Origin: Bacillota bacterium
Lineage (GTDB): Bacteria; Bacillota; UBA4882; UBA8346
Length of the DNA stretch: 64,000 nucleotides
Reading direction: 5' to 3'
Assembly (NCBI GenBank): GCA_023417475.1
Contig: JAEZFP010000048.1
Coordinates: forward strand, 62,001-126,000
Part shown: positions 9,446 to 18,098 of the stretch, in pieces
How positions within the stretch are numbered: position 1 is the first letter of the stretch
Layout of the letters: each line of letters begins with the position of its first letter
Translations under genes and position numbers: made by a program
Notes under the pieces: model-generated
What the model saw: only the letters and a program-made list of their open reading frames with translations
What the model was told of the DNA's origin: nothing
Database searches by the model: none

Positions 9446-10621
9446 ATGACTCCTTGTGATATTCTGATGATCGGTCAAGCGGGCAAACCTACCGGGTTTG
9501 CCCGTGTCATATCCACCCTGGCTGCAGCATTGAGTGAACGGTTTCGAATTGTCCAGTTCGGTATCAATTACCATGGTGAAAAAGTAGTCGGGGCTTGGGT
9601 CCTCGAACCAAGTCCCCTCCCCGCCGACCGGTTGGGCATCGCCTATTTACCGGAACTGCTTCGTCAATATCAACCGAAGGTCATTTGGATCTGTCATGAT
9701 TTTTGGTTGTATCCTCTTTATTATCCGGCCATTCGTCGTTTCGGTCTAACCCGGCGGACCATTTTTTATTGTCCGGTCGAGGGACAAGCGCCCGACCGTT
9801 CCCGGGTTGCCAGCCTAACCGATCTTGGGCTTTTGGTCTGTTATTCGAAAAACGGGCGGGATACCCTGCTTGCCGAAGCGGAACTGCCCGGCCACGGCTC
9901 CACGCGGGTTTCCCTGCCGCCGTTGGAAATCATTCCGCATGGTGTTGCTACCGCGAAATTTTATCCTTTGCCGGGAGGGAAACCGCAGGCCCGCCATACC
10001 CTGTTTCCAGATCGTCCCGACTTGGCGGAGGCCTTGATCGTCTTAAACGCCAACCGCAACACCTGTCGCAAACGGATTGATCTCACACTGCAATCCTTCG
10101 CCGCGCTGGCGCCTTTCCATCCTCGGCTTTATCTGTATCTCCACATGGGAAATACCGACAAAGGCATCGACATTCTGCAATCGGCCAGTACCTTAGGCAT
10201 TAGCCAACGCCTGCTCGGCCTCAAACCGTCCGAAGGTCATCCCGCCACGACGGACGAAAGACTAAATCTCATCTACAACGCTTGTGACATCGGCGTCAAT
10301 ACGTCCACCGGAGAAGGTTGGGGATTGATCGCGTTGGAACATGCGGCCACTGGGGCCTGCCAGATTGTACCGGCGCATACCGCCTGCCAAGAAATTTGGG
10401 CCAGCCACGGTTTGCTAACCAAACTGCAACCGCCGGAAGCAAACGGCGTCATTGACCCCGGCGATCTAACCCGTATTTTGACGCTACTCTCCCAAGATCG
10501 CAACCTGCTAACCGAATGGTCCCGGAAGGCCCTGGCCCGCGCCAGAATGCCCGAATTCGACTGGGAAACCATCTCACGGCAATGGGAGGAGGTCCTGAGG
10601 AAATTCTTTGACCTGTCATAA
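9446..10621 (+). CDS. GT4-type glycosyltransferase
   Basis: This 391-residue protein has a GT-B fold pattern. The N-terminal acceptor domain has a GQAGKPTGFARV loop and the C-terminal nucleotide-sugar domain has NTSTGEGWGLIALEHAATG, the E-x7-E region typical of retaining GT4 enzymes. IIPHGV near residue 165 is the usual domain-linker motif. It is cytoplasmic with no membrane segment. It is the second gene of a two-gene unit with the unknown 193-residue protein. Acceptor and donor cannot be read from sequence. The ATG has only a weak ribosome site, consistent with coupling to the gene before it. Confidence 0.8.
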   Translation: MTPCDILMIGQAGKPTGFARVISTLAAALSERFRIVQFGINYHGEKVVGAWVLEPSPLPADRLGIAYLPELLRQYQPKVIWICHDFWLYPLYYPAIRRFGLTRRTIFYCPVEGQAPDRSRVASLTDLGLLVCYSKNGRDTLLAEAELPGHGSTRVSLPPLEIIPHGVATAKFYPLPGGKPQARHTLFPDRPDLAEALIVLNANRNTCRKRIDLTLQSFAALAPFHPRLYLYLHMGNTDKGIDILQSASTLGISQRLLGLKPSEGHPATTDERLNLIYNACDIGVNTSTGEGWGLIALEHAATGACQIVPAHTACQEIWASHGLLTKLQPPEANGVIDPGDLTRILTLLSQDRNLLTEWSRKALARARMPEFDWETISRQWEEVLRKFFDLS

Positions 10622-10669
10622 TATTTCCCTTGCCAAAGCTTGAAATGAAACACGTTTAATTGCCAAAAC

Positions 10670-10698
10670 TTGAATATTGAAACAAAAAATGTTATAAC
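10670..10698 (+). promoter_or_regulatory. Sigma-A-type promoter of the serine hydrolase gene
   Basis: TTGAAT and TATAAC are separated by 17 bp. Just upstream a direct repeat, TTGCCAAA(G/A)CTTGAA, occurs at about 10630 and 10660, about three helical turns apart; it may be an operator. Confidence 0.55.
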
Positions 10699-10806
10699 AT
10701 ATGTATTATGAAGGGAAATACCCTCCGCTCCTTTACAGAAAAATTCGCATGTAACGTTTATGCGGCGGAAAATCAATGGAAACAGCAACGAAGTCGAGGC
10801 AAAAAC

Positions 10807-11916
10807 ATGAAACAGTTCGATATTTTTTGGGGTTTCTTCGCGCTGCTTTTTCTTTTCACCACGGCCAACCCGGTTTGGAGCGATGAAGCTCCTCCGCAGG
10901 AGCCTACGGTGGACTTTTCTTCGATCGAACAATACACCGCTCCGGCAATGGCCAAACGCCGCATCCCCGGCGTGGCTGTTGCCGCCTTTACCAACGGGGC
11001 GCTGGTCTATAACAAAGGGTTCGGGGTAAAAGACTATTCCCGGCCGGCCGATTCGGCCAACTCGATTGATGAAAACACTTTATTCATCGCCGCTTCCATC
11101 AGTAAACCCGTGACCGCCTATGCGGCGCTCATTTTGGTGGAACGCGGTTTACTGTCGTTGGACGAACCGCTGACCAAATACTTAAAAACTCCCTACCTCC
11201 CCGACCAAAAAAAAGCGCAAAAAATCACCCTGCGGATGATTTTAACCCATACTTCCGGGCTTTCCAACGATGCGTCCGGTAACGACCGCAAGATTTATTT
11301 TACCCCGGGCGCTTATTTCTCCTATTCCAGCGCCGGTTTCCGTTATTTGCAGCAAGTGATCGAAGCCGTGACCGGCGAAACCTTCGCAACGTTTGTCGAC
11401 GCCGCGCTCTTCGGACCGCTCGCGATGAAACATAGTAGCTTCAATTATCAGGACTTTTTCGAAAAAGATATGGCGCTGGGCCATTATTCCGGGAAAAAAA
11501 TTCTGAAAGAACCCCTACGCAAGGTGAAGGCCAATGCTTCCTATAGTTTAATTGCCACCGCGGCCGATATCGCTAATTTCGCCATGGAATTGTGCCAACC
11601 CACCCTGATCAAGCCGGAGACCGCGGCATTAATCGCAACCCCGGCCGTCAAATATCTGCCGCAAGTTTATTGGGGATTGGGAATCGGCATCCTGATCCGC
11701 CCCGCCGGCAATTTCCTATGGCAATGGGGCAACAATGTCACCTACCAAAATATGCTGTTGGTTCACCCGCAATCCAAAAGCGGCGTTATCGTCTTGACCA
11801 ACAGCAACAACGGATTGCCGCTGGCCGAGATCCTCGCGATCAAGACGGTCAATGAAACCTTTGGCAATCCCACCGCCTTACCCCCATCCGCTTTTGACTT
11901 TTTAAATAAAATCTAA
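10807..11916 (+). CDS. Secreted serine hydrolase, beta-lactamase/DD-peptidase fold
   Basis: About 369 residues starting with a signal peptide (MKQFDIFWGF... to about residue 25). Ser97 and Lys100 form the SxxK motif in AASISKP, and Tyr173 in YSSAG is in the place of the Tyr-x-Asn motif. HTSGL lies between them, as in class C beta-lactamase and esterase relatives. Likely exported or periplasmic; the substrate could be peptidoglycan peptide, an ester or a D-amino-acid peptide. I chose the ATG at 10807 because it begins a clean signal peptide; the ATG at 10708 would add a hydrophilic leader. It has its own promoter. Confidence 0.85.
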   Translation: MKQFDIFWGFFALLFLFTTANPVWSDEAPPQEPTVDFSSIEQYTAPAMAKRRIPGVAVAAFTNGALVYNKGFGVKDYSRPADSANSIDENTLFIAASISKPVTAYAALILVERGLLSLDEPLTKYLKTPYLPDQKKAQKITLRMILTHTSGLSNDASGNDRKIYFTPGAYFSYSSAGFRYLQQVIEAVTGETFATFVDAALFGPLAMKHSSFNYQDFFEKDMALGHYSGKKILKEPLRKVKANASYSLIATAADIANFAMELCQPTLIKPETAALIATPAVKYLPQVYWGLGIGILIRPAGNFLWQWGNNVTYQNMLLVHPQSKSGVIVLTNSNNGLPLAEILAIKTVNETFGNPTALPPSAFDFLNKI

Positions 11917-12106
11917 CGCGTTGCGGACTTTTGGTCTCCAACCGCGTTTCCCATCCAGGCCGGTAGCGGTGGGGACACAGTGTTATTTTAGAAATTTACT
12001 CGAAGGAGTTGTCTATGCTTTCAAGGTGTGATATGGTTATGCGATGTTGGCGCTCAAGTGCCGACGTTCGAACATCGATTACACACCAAAGGAGTCGGCA
12101 TCAACA

Positions 12107-12424
12107 ATGAGTGCTTTAATCAACCTTTTTTCCTCCAAAGAAATCAAGGAGATTGATTTATTTAAAGAGACTTGCCAAGATATGCTGGTCAATCAGGAAC
12201 CGGTGAAATGTTTCGCAATACTATCCGATATCCTGACCCATCGGGTTAAAATAAACGAAATTCCCAGTTCCGAATTGATGGCCACCTATGCTCAACTGAA
12301 ACTATGCGGCATGACCTGGAAAAAGATCGAATGGCTCGACCATAGGGTTTTGGCGAAAATCACCCCGAAAGTGAAGAAGCTAATCGCCACCGAATTGAAA
12401 CGCCGCGAAGTCGAGCTTAATTAG
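12107..12424 (+). CDS. Small unknown protein (105 residues)
   Basis: An AAAGGAG ribosome site lies 11 nt before the ATG. The product is hydrophilic and mostly helical by composition, with no membrane segment and no motif I recognise. A bidirectional hairpin follows its stop. It has no evident operon partner. Confidence 0.6.
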   Translation: MSALINLFSSKEIKEIDLFKETCQDMLVNQEPVKCFAILSDILTHRVKINEIPSSELMATYAQLKLCGMTWKKIEWLDHRVLAKITPKVKKLIATELKRREVELN

Positions 12425-12434
12425 AAGTTATCGT

Positions 12435-12477
12435 AAAAGCCGACGTACCTGATGCGAAGAAGGTACCGGCGGCTTTT
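12435..12477. terminator. Bidirectional terminator between convergent genes
   Basis: An imperfect stem pairs AAAAGCCGaCGTACCT with AGGTACCGgCGGCTTTT. It lies between the small gene ending at 12424 and the acyltransferase ending at 12481 on the other strand. Confidence 0.7.
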
Positions 12478-12480
12478 GCA

Positions 12481-13533
12481 CTAGTTGGGTAAATAGCGCC
12501 CTTTACTCAGCCAATGCGTTACGGTTTCCCAGCGCAACAACGGTTGCTTCCCGATCGCCTGGGGCGCTTTCCGGTTGATGAACGCGATAAGCGGGACCGT
12601 TAACGCCAAGACCGCCACCGTCGCAATCAATCCGTATAACTTCTCGGGAATGTCAAGGTATTTTCCAACCTGGGTATCGAACAACAACAGCAACGGTTTA
12701 TGGGTGGCTAAAATCAGCAGCGAGTTCACCCCGAAATAATTAACGAGCTGCCAATTGCCAATCCGGTACCCAATGGCCAAAAAGACGAACACCCCCAACA
12801 GCGAGGCGCTATAAAACAAAAAGTAGTCGCCGAGCAGGTTCCCCGCCATATTGACCCGCGTAATTTCGGCCAACTTAACATTCAAACGGGTACTGACGAT
12901 ATGTAATAACTCCGCGCCAACCACGACGGCGCTCCAAGTCCAACGCTTCAAATGGGCCAGGTGCCGGAGCAGATCGCGCTGCCGGACCAGGTAGCCGACG
13001 GAATAAAAGACCAAACCGGTACAGGCAATGTCCGCATTGAAATATAAGCTGATGTCGGCCCGGCTCAACCAGTAACCGATCAGGGAAAAAACGCCGATGA
13101 CCCCGAATCTGATTTTGGAGTCGGCAATTTTTGAGATCATCCGGAAAAAAATGCTAACCACGAAGATACAGGTCAAGTACCAAATCGGGTTGTTGCCCCC
13201 ATTATCCGCCAACCCCGTAAAAAGCGAGAGCAATTTGGACAAATGGGCGAAGATTTCGCGGTAATTGCCGTAGACCCAATACCGGAGTAGATAAAACAAC
13301 CAGGACAATACCGTAAAAAGGGCGTACGGAATATAGAGGGCGTTGATTTTGGCAAAAATGAACTTGCCGAGCGGCTTGTTTTGATGGACAAAACCAGATA
13401 AAAAAAAGAATAACGGCATATGAAACGAGTAAATATAAGCGGAACGCGGTGTCATGGTATGTCCCCATACCACTAAAAAAATGCCCACTCCTTTTAAAAA
13501 ATCAATGAAACCATATCGTAGCTGTCGATCCAT
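12481..13533 (-). CDS. Membrane acyltransferase, family 3
   Basis: About 350 residues and 10 hydrophobic segments. It begins FIDFLKGVGIFLVVWGHT, where the His fits the conserved catalytic/acyl-handling His of the acyltransferase-3 family, followed by SFHMPLFFFLSGF. These enzymes O-acylate cell-surface sugars. I set the start at the ATG at 13533, preceded by a GAGGAC site; a longer frame to 13689 adds an unlikely hydrophilic extension. Single gene. Confidence 0.8.
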   Translation of the reverse strand: MDRQLRYGFIDFLKGVGIFLVVWGHTMTPRSAYIYSFHMPLFFFLSGFVHQNKPLGKFIFAKINALYIPYALFTVLSWLFYLLRYWVYGNYREIFAHLSKLLSLFTGLADNGGNNPIWYLTCIFVVSIFFRMISKIADSKIRFGVIGVFSLIGYWLSRADISLYFNADIACTGLVFYSVGYLVRQRDLLRHLAHLKRWTWSAVVVGAELLHIVSTRLNVKLAEITRVNMAGNLLGDYFLFYSASLLGVFVFLAIGYRIGNWQLVNYFGVNSLLILATHKPLLLLFDTQVGKYLDIPEKLYGLIATVAVLALTVPLIAFINRKAPQAIGKQPLLRWETVTHWLSKGRYLPN

Positions 13534-13720
13534 GTTGTCCTCGCCATCCCTGTCAATTGAAGTTCCCAGCGGTTTCCGGCAACCATGCCGCGAGTTCCAC
13601 TGCAGCCAACCGCGGTAATTAGCCTCACCGGTCTGAGTCGATTTTACAGTCAGACGAGAAACCATCCGATATTGTTCATGCACTTCCATCGCTGCTTATC
13701 AGGCAAGCTTACTTATCCAC

Positions 13721-13764
13721 AAAAAAACGAAACCCAAACCAGCCGTTCGTCAGTTTGGGTTTCG
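13721..13764 (-). terminator. Terminator of the uronide operon
   Basis: A perfect 12-bp stem, CGAAACCCAAAC/GTTTGGGTTTCG, is followed by seven T on the minus strand. It is the first strong intrinsic terminator after the DapA-family gene ending at 13975. Confidence 0.85.
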
Positions 13765-13835
13765 ACGCATCTTTTAAGTAGTCGCCCACTCCTACTTGTA
13801 GAGGGCAAGCGAAGGAATGAATTTCTGGTCAAAGT

Positions 13836-13942
13836 GCGATCCCTATCCCTTTAAAAGGGTAACCACAAGGCGTTGAACTCTATAAAAGATTGAATAGGCA
13901 ACGAAGCATTGTGGTTGTCCTTTTAAAGGACAAAAGGATCGC
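13836..13942. repeat. Long imperfect inverted repeat (arms about 40 bp)
   Basis: The left arm (13836-13875) and the reverse complement of the right arm (13899-13942) share GCGATCC, CCTTTAAAAGG, AACCACAA and GTTG in order, about 80% alike, around a 23-nt loop. Each arm also contains its own palindrome (CCCTTTAAAAGGG and TCCTTTAAAAGGA). It lies between the DapA-family stop and the operon terminator and holds no gene. It could be a compound transcript-end structure or a dispersed palindromic element; no clear target-site duplication is seen. Confidence 0.65.
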
Positions 13943-13974
13943 AGTTGGGCTTCGAAGGTATTTTCTAAAGTAGC

Positions 13975-14862
13975 TTAAATCAATTCCATCTCAATCATAA
14001 TCTTTCGCAACTGGAGGGTTTCTTCATCGGTTAGCGGTCCGGCCGGCTCAAAACAATTACCGGTCTCAATCCCTAATAACCGCAAGCCGGTTTTGATCAC
14101 TGCGGGAAATGTCCCCAGATTAAAGGCGATTCGTAACGGAGCCACTTTAAATTGAGCTTCGCGGGCGCCGTCATGGTCGCCGGCCATAAATTTGTTATAG
14201 ATATCGACGATCAGTTTCGGCGCGACATTGGCGCAGGAGGCTACCGCCCCGGTGGCGCCGTAGCAAAGCGCGGCGTAGATCAGAGTATCTCTCCCCATCA
14301 TAACCGAAAAGTCCTTGTTCCGGGTCAGTCGCAGGTATTCTTCGGTTGTCGTCATATCGCCGGTGCTATCTTTGATCCCGATGATATTGTCAATAGCGGC
14401 CAAACGCGCCGCTGTCGCCGGAGCGATGTCCACCCCGGTCTTGGGCTTGTTATTATACAGGATAATCGGCAGGCTGGTGTTCTTCGCCAAACTTTCATAA
14501 TGGGTATAAATTTGGTTTTGACTGGGCGTCAAGAACATTGGCGTCAGCACCGAAAGCGCATCAACCCCCACTTCCTCGGCAATTTGGGCCAGCTCGATAA
14601 TCCCGCGCGTCGTAATGTGGTTGACGCCGGCGTATACCGGAACTCTGCCACGCGTCTCATCAACCGTAATTTCCAGGAGCTGGCGGAACTCGTCATTGGA
14701 CAAAGCGTAGAACTCGCCGGTCGTCCCATTGGGAAACAATCCGTGCACTCCGCTAGCGATTAAATAGTTGACCAGCTTGCGTAAAGCCGTCTCGTTAATT
14801 TTTTCCTCGGCGGTAAGGGGGGTTACCATGGGAGGAACAATGCCGTATGGTTTAAAATTCAT
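13975..14862 (-). CDS. DapA/NAL-family lyase, probable uronate-pathway aldolase
   Basis: 295 residues, a TIM-barrel class I (Schiff-base) lyase. The GTTGEF motif lies at 46-51, the catalytic Tyr136 is in ILYNN and the Schiff-base Lys164 in GIKDSTGD. The family includes dihydrodipicolinate synthase, N-acetylneuraminate lyase, 2-keto-3-deoxygluconate aldolase and 5-dehydro-4-deoxyglucarate dehydratase. The operon setting (mannonate dehydratase-like, hydroxyacid reductase, alginate-lyase family) favours a keto-deoxy-sugar acid substrate over lysine synthesis; this is inference. Start chosen at the ATG at 14862 (AAAAGG upstream). Last gene of the operon. Confidence 0.82.
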   Translation of the reverse strand: MNFKPYGIVPPMVTPLTAEEKINETALRKLVNYLIASGVHGLFPNGTTGEFYALSNDEFRQLLEITVDETRGRVPVYAGVNHITTRGIIELAQIAEEVGVDALSVLTPMFLTPSQNQIYTHYESLAKNTSLPIILYNNKPKTGVDIAPATAARLAAIDNIIGIKDSTGDMTTTEEYLRLTRNKDFSVMMGRDTLIYAALCYGATGAVASCANVAPKLIVDIYNKFMAGDHDGAREAQFKVAPLRIAFNLGTFPAVIKTGLRLLGIETGNCFEPAGPLTDEETLQLRKIMIEMELI

Positions 14863-15000
14863 TGTTGTCGCCTTTTCTCCACGCAAATTGTTGTTAATAA
14901 TTATTTGACAGCCGCTTTCTTATCATCCGGCGTGGTTTATGATAAGGAGGATAAACCGGGAACCGGCGGCGAATACTCGCCGCTCCAAAACGCCGCGTTA

Positions 15001-15885
15001 TTAACGGGCAACTGTAACGTTGGCGATTTTCTCATAGTATTTAATAATGCTGCAGTGATCTTCCTTTTCCAAACCGTCCGCCTTGAGTGCTTGCATCATT
15101 TCCATGACTTGCGATGTCAAGGGCAGCGGCACGCTTAACTGATGCGAGGCGTTGAGCGCATTCGCAAGATCTTTGATATGCAGTTCAATCCGGAAGCCGG
15201 GGTTAAACTTGCGGTCCATGACCAAAGGGGCTTTGGCGTCCAGCACGGTTGAGCCGGCCAACCCTCCCCGGATCGCTTGAAATACCAGATCCGGATCAAC
15301 CCCCGCTTTGGTCGCCAAGGTCAACGCTTCGGACATCGCCGCGATATTGAGGGCCACAATCACTTGATTGGCCAGTTTGGTCACATTGCCGGCGCCGAGT
15401 TCGCCGACATAGACCACCGAACCCGCCATGGCTTTCAATACATCGTAATATTGGTCGAACAGCGCCTTTTTGCCGCCAACCATCACCGAAATCGTGCCGT
15501 CGACGGCTTTCGGTTCGCCGCCGCTGACCGGAGCGTCCAACATCTCAAGTCCCTTTTGATTCAATGCGGCGCCAATCTCCTTGCTGGCCATCGGATCAAT
15601 GGAACTCATATCAATCACTACCGTTCCGGCCTTCGCCCCTTCGATAACGCCATTTTTACCCAGCACCACTTCTTTGACATGCGGTGAATTGGGTAACATG
15701 GTAATGATCAAATCGCAAGCTTCTCCAATCTTTGCTCCGTCCGGAGCGGCGGTCGCGCCGAGGGCAACAACTTCGGCGACGGCAGTTTGGTTTCTGTCGC
15801 AAACAACCAATTGGTACCCCGCTTTAAGTAAATTTTTACTCATGGGTTTACCCATGATGCCTAGTCCGATAAATCCGATTTTCAT
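15001..15885 (-). CDS. garR: 2-hydroxy-3-oxopropionate (tartronate semialdehyde) reductase-type enzyme
   Basis: 294 residues, the usual length of the beta-hydroxyacid dehydrogenase family. The N-terminal GLGIMG is the NAD(P) binding loop. DAPVSGGEP is the family substrate motif and GNVTKLANQ carries the catalytic Lys. Such enzymes reduce tartronate semialdehyde, succinate semialdehyde or related aldehydes. In this operon it would reduce a 3-carbon product of the neighbouring aldolase, giving D-glycerate if that product is tartronate semialdehyde. The ATG at 15885 follows AAAGGAG. The gene symbol rests on family resemblance and context. Confidence 0.8.
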   Translation of the reverse strand: MKIGFIGLGIMGKPMSKNLLKAGYQLVVCDRNQTAVAEVVALGATAAPDGAKIGEACDLIITMLPNSPHVKEVVLGKNGVIEGAKAGTVVIDMSSIDPMASKEIGAALNQKGLEMLDAPVSGGEPKAVDGTISVMVGGKKALFDQYYDVLKAMAGSVVYVGELGAGNVTKLANQVIVALNIAAMSEALTLATKAGVDPDLVFQAIRGGLAGSTVLDAKAPLVMDRKFNPGFRIELHIKDLANALNASHQLSVPLPLTSQVMEMMQALKADGLEKEDHCSIIKYYEKIANVTVAR

Positions 15886-15904
15886 CACAATCTACTCCTT
15901 TCAT

Positions 15905-17020
15905 TTATAAAAACAGCATGGGCTGGCGAATCGCAACATTCCTACGCACTTCCGGATCTCCGGATTCGACCGGCAGGCTGAAATAAAACTTGAGATATTC
16001 TTCCCGGCCAAGCGTCAATCCGGCAAACAGCATAAACGACTGGCGCGCGGGCCATGACTGGAAATGTTCCACATCGTTGGCATAAGGCCAGGTTTCCTTG
16101 CGTTTTACATACGGCATAATGAAATCAAGTCCCTTGACAATGTTCTGCCCTTTGTCCGTTGTATATTCCCACAAGTCGTCTTCATCGGATGACAGCAAGT
16201 GGCACAATGTCACCATATTATCCATTACAAACAGGGAATAACTATAGGGCTTGGTCCGTCCCAACTCCCGGGGAAAAGAGCCGTCATCGGCCATTTGTCC
16301 CAGCAACGCGGTTTGATACCGCTGCCGGCAAAATTCCAACACATCCTCGTTTTCAGTAAAAAGCGCGAAGGTTGCGGCTTGGACAAAAAAACAAACCGCA
16401 TGATTGTTGGTGGTGTTCATTTCCGCATGCCCGTTAGGGTGGGTCAGCATCCATTGCAAATATTGGGCAAACCACCCTTTGAGCTTCCGGTACAATTCTT
16501 CCGTCATATAACTGGAACCTTTGAGGGCTTTGACCGCAAAGGGAAGATCAATCAAATGCAACGTATCAATGAGACCGATTCCCCGTCCGGCGCAGATACC
16601 CGGCAAAGCCTGGGCGTATGTCAAATGGGGCGCCATATATGTCGCTTCATCGACAAAAAATTCCCGCAGGATCCGGCAGGCTTTCTCCGCAAACCGTTCA
16701 TCCTTGGTATAACGAAACGCGGCGGCCAGGTGGGCCACAGCGGTCCGCATCGCGCGTAACGCTTTCCGGTGTTCCATAAAGTTATCCAAATTACTTTGCC
16801 CATCCCGGTGGATATACGGCAAGCCGGCAGGTTTTGAAGGGTCCGGCCACCAATAATCCCCGTTGGAATAATAATCATGAAGGCCACCTTCGCTTAACGG
16901 AGCCCGGTGATCGGAAATATGCACGCAAGCGGCAGATAGCAATTGTTCCGCTTTGGCCACGGTCCACTGCTCAGTATCCAACCGGCACGGCAACCGGTAT
17001 TTCTTGTGATAAGTAATCAT
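15905..17020 (-). CDS. Alginate-lyase-family protein, cytoplasmic
   Basis: 371 residues with the (alpha/alpha) toroid pattern of the alginate_lyase family, including DYYSNGDYWWPDP near the N-terminus, TTNNHAVCFF (the Asn/His of the catalytic cleft) and FPRELGRTKPYSYS with conserved Glu, Arg and Tyr. There is no signal peptide, so it would act on oligouronides already imported by the adjacent ABC transporter, or on another polyuronate. It starts 4 nt after the previous gene's stop. Precise substrate (alginate, pectin fragment, glucuronan) cannot be read from the sequence. Confidence 0.8.
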   Translation of the reverse strand: MITYHKKYRLPCRLDTEQWTVAKAEQLLSAACVHISDHRAPLSEGGLHDYYSNGDYWWPDPSKPAGLPYIHRDGQSNLDNFMEHRKALRAMRTAVAHLAAAFRYTKDERFAEKACRILREFFVDEATYMAPHLTYAQALPGICAGRGIGLIDTLHLIDLPFAVKALKGSSYMTEELYRKLKGWFAQYLQWMLTHPNGHAEMNTTNNHAVCFFVQAATFALFTENEDVLEFCRQRYQTALLGQMADDGSFPRELGRTKPYSYSLFVMDNMVTLCHLLSSDEDDLWEYTTDKGQNIVKGLDFIMPYVKRKETWPYANDVEHFQSWPARQSFMLFAGLTLGREEYLKFYFSLPVESGDPEVRRNVAIRQPMLFL

Positions 17021-17024
17021 AATA

Positions 17025-18011
17025 TCATCCCTTTTGCTCTTCTTTATCAGCTTGAGCGCAATGAATCAGCGCTTTCATGTAGCCGATCGAATAGGCGTAC
17101 GCCGCGTTTTTACCGCCGCAACTCGCTACAAAATCAGGCACATGATCCACTGTAATGAAGCCGTCATACTGAGCATCCACAAAACGCCGCATCACCCGGT
17201 ACATATCCATATACCCGTTTTCCAGAAACGTTTCCTCAAAATAAGGCACCGGAGCGCTGACATTCCGGAAATGAACCGAAAACACTTTCCGTTCCCGACA
17301 GAAATACGCGATATCCTCCATCAAATCCCCAAATCCCGGGCCGCCTTCCAACCAGCAGCCGACGCACATTTTCATGCCAAGATACGGACTATTGCCGGCT
17401 AAGGCGAAAGCCCGTTTATAATCGGCCACGCGATGGATCAAATTGTGAATCCCGACCAACATCGGAACCGGCGGATCGTTGGGATGCAACGCGATTCGCA
17501 CCTTGGCCGCTTCACAGACGGGCAGGACTGCGTCTAAAAAGTATTTAAAATTCGCCCAAATCTCTGCTTCCGGATATTCCCGGCCGTGCGTGTAAGGCCG
17601 TTGTTCCATTTCGCGAATATCGACAATCCGCGAAACAGCGCCCCGGGTATGTTCGCCCGTGTCGAAACGGGAATTCAGGACGCCGTTCGGCTCCCAGGTC
17701 ATAAAACCGGTTGAAATGCCCGCTTTACCCAACCACCGGGTAAAGTCGTTATATTGTTCGATCGCGGCGTCACGGTCGGGCAGCCCAAGGTGAATGGCGG
17801 GGTTTTTGTATAGATGACGGCTGCCGGCGTCGCTAATGGCAATCCCATAACGGGACAGCCGTTCTTGCAGCCGCATCACTGCATCGTAATTGCTATCCTC
17901 GCGGGTAAACTGCACGGAAGCGTATTCGATCCCCAGTTGCTTCAGAAAAAGCAGTTCGTCATCACTAATCTTTGAGCTGATGATCTGCTGCGCTTTGATT
18001 TGGTTCGTCAT
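17025..18011 (-). CDS. Mannonate dehydratase-like protein
   Basis: 328 residues, of the UxuA/xylose-isomerase-like TIM-barrel class. Recognisable points are RIALHPNDPPVP (metal-site region), MCVGCWLEGGPG and VHFRNV, all typical of UxuA. UxuA dehydrates D-mannonate to 2-keto-3-deoxy-D-gluconate. It is shorter than typical UxuA (about 350-390), and the C-terminus reads DGFITVDHVPDF as in that family. It follows AAGAGGG. Within the operon it would feed the DapA-family aldolase. Paralogues with other epimerase or dehydratase roles exist, so the substrate is tentative. Confidence 0.82.
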   Translation of the reverse strand: MTNQIKAQQIISSKISDDELLFLKQLGIEYASVQFTREDSNYDAVMRLQERLSRYGIAISDAGSRHLYKNPAIHLGLPDRDAAIEQYNDFTRWLGKAGISTGFMTWEPNGVLNSRFDTGEHTRGAVSRIVDIREMEQRPYTHGREYPEAEIWANFKYFLDAVLPVCEAAKVRIALHPNDPPVPMLVGIHNLIHRVADYKRAFALAGNSPYLGMKMCVGCWLEGGPGFGDLMEDIAYFCRERKVFSVHFRNVSAPVPYFEETFLENGYMDMYRVMRRFVDAQYDGFITVDHVPDFVASCGGKNAAYAYSIGYMKALIHCAQADKEEQKG

Positions 18012-18040
18012 CGGGGTTACCCTCTTATTGTTTGATGTTG

Positions 18041-18075
18041 CCGGACTACCGCGGAGGTTACCCGTGGTAGTCCGG
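18041..18075 (-). promoter_or_regulatory. Intercistronic hairpin after the binding-protein gene
   Basis: A perfect 10-bp stem, CCGGACTACC/GGTAGTCCGG, with a 15-nt loop and no T run. Such hairpins often protect the mRNA of a highly needed binding protein from 3' decay; that role is inferred. Confidence 0.6.
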
Positions 18076-18098
18076 ACAATTCATACGTTTTGTTTACT

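Noticed and set aside
13836..13942. CRISPR or riboswitch explanation for the palindrome
   Set aside because: Only one pair of arms with no spacers, and it lies downstream of genes rather than in a leader.
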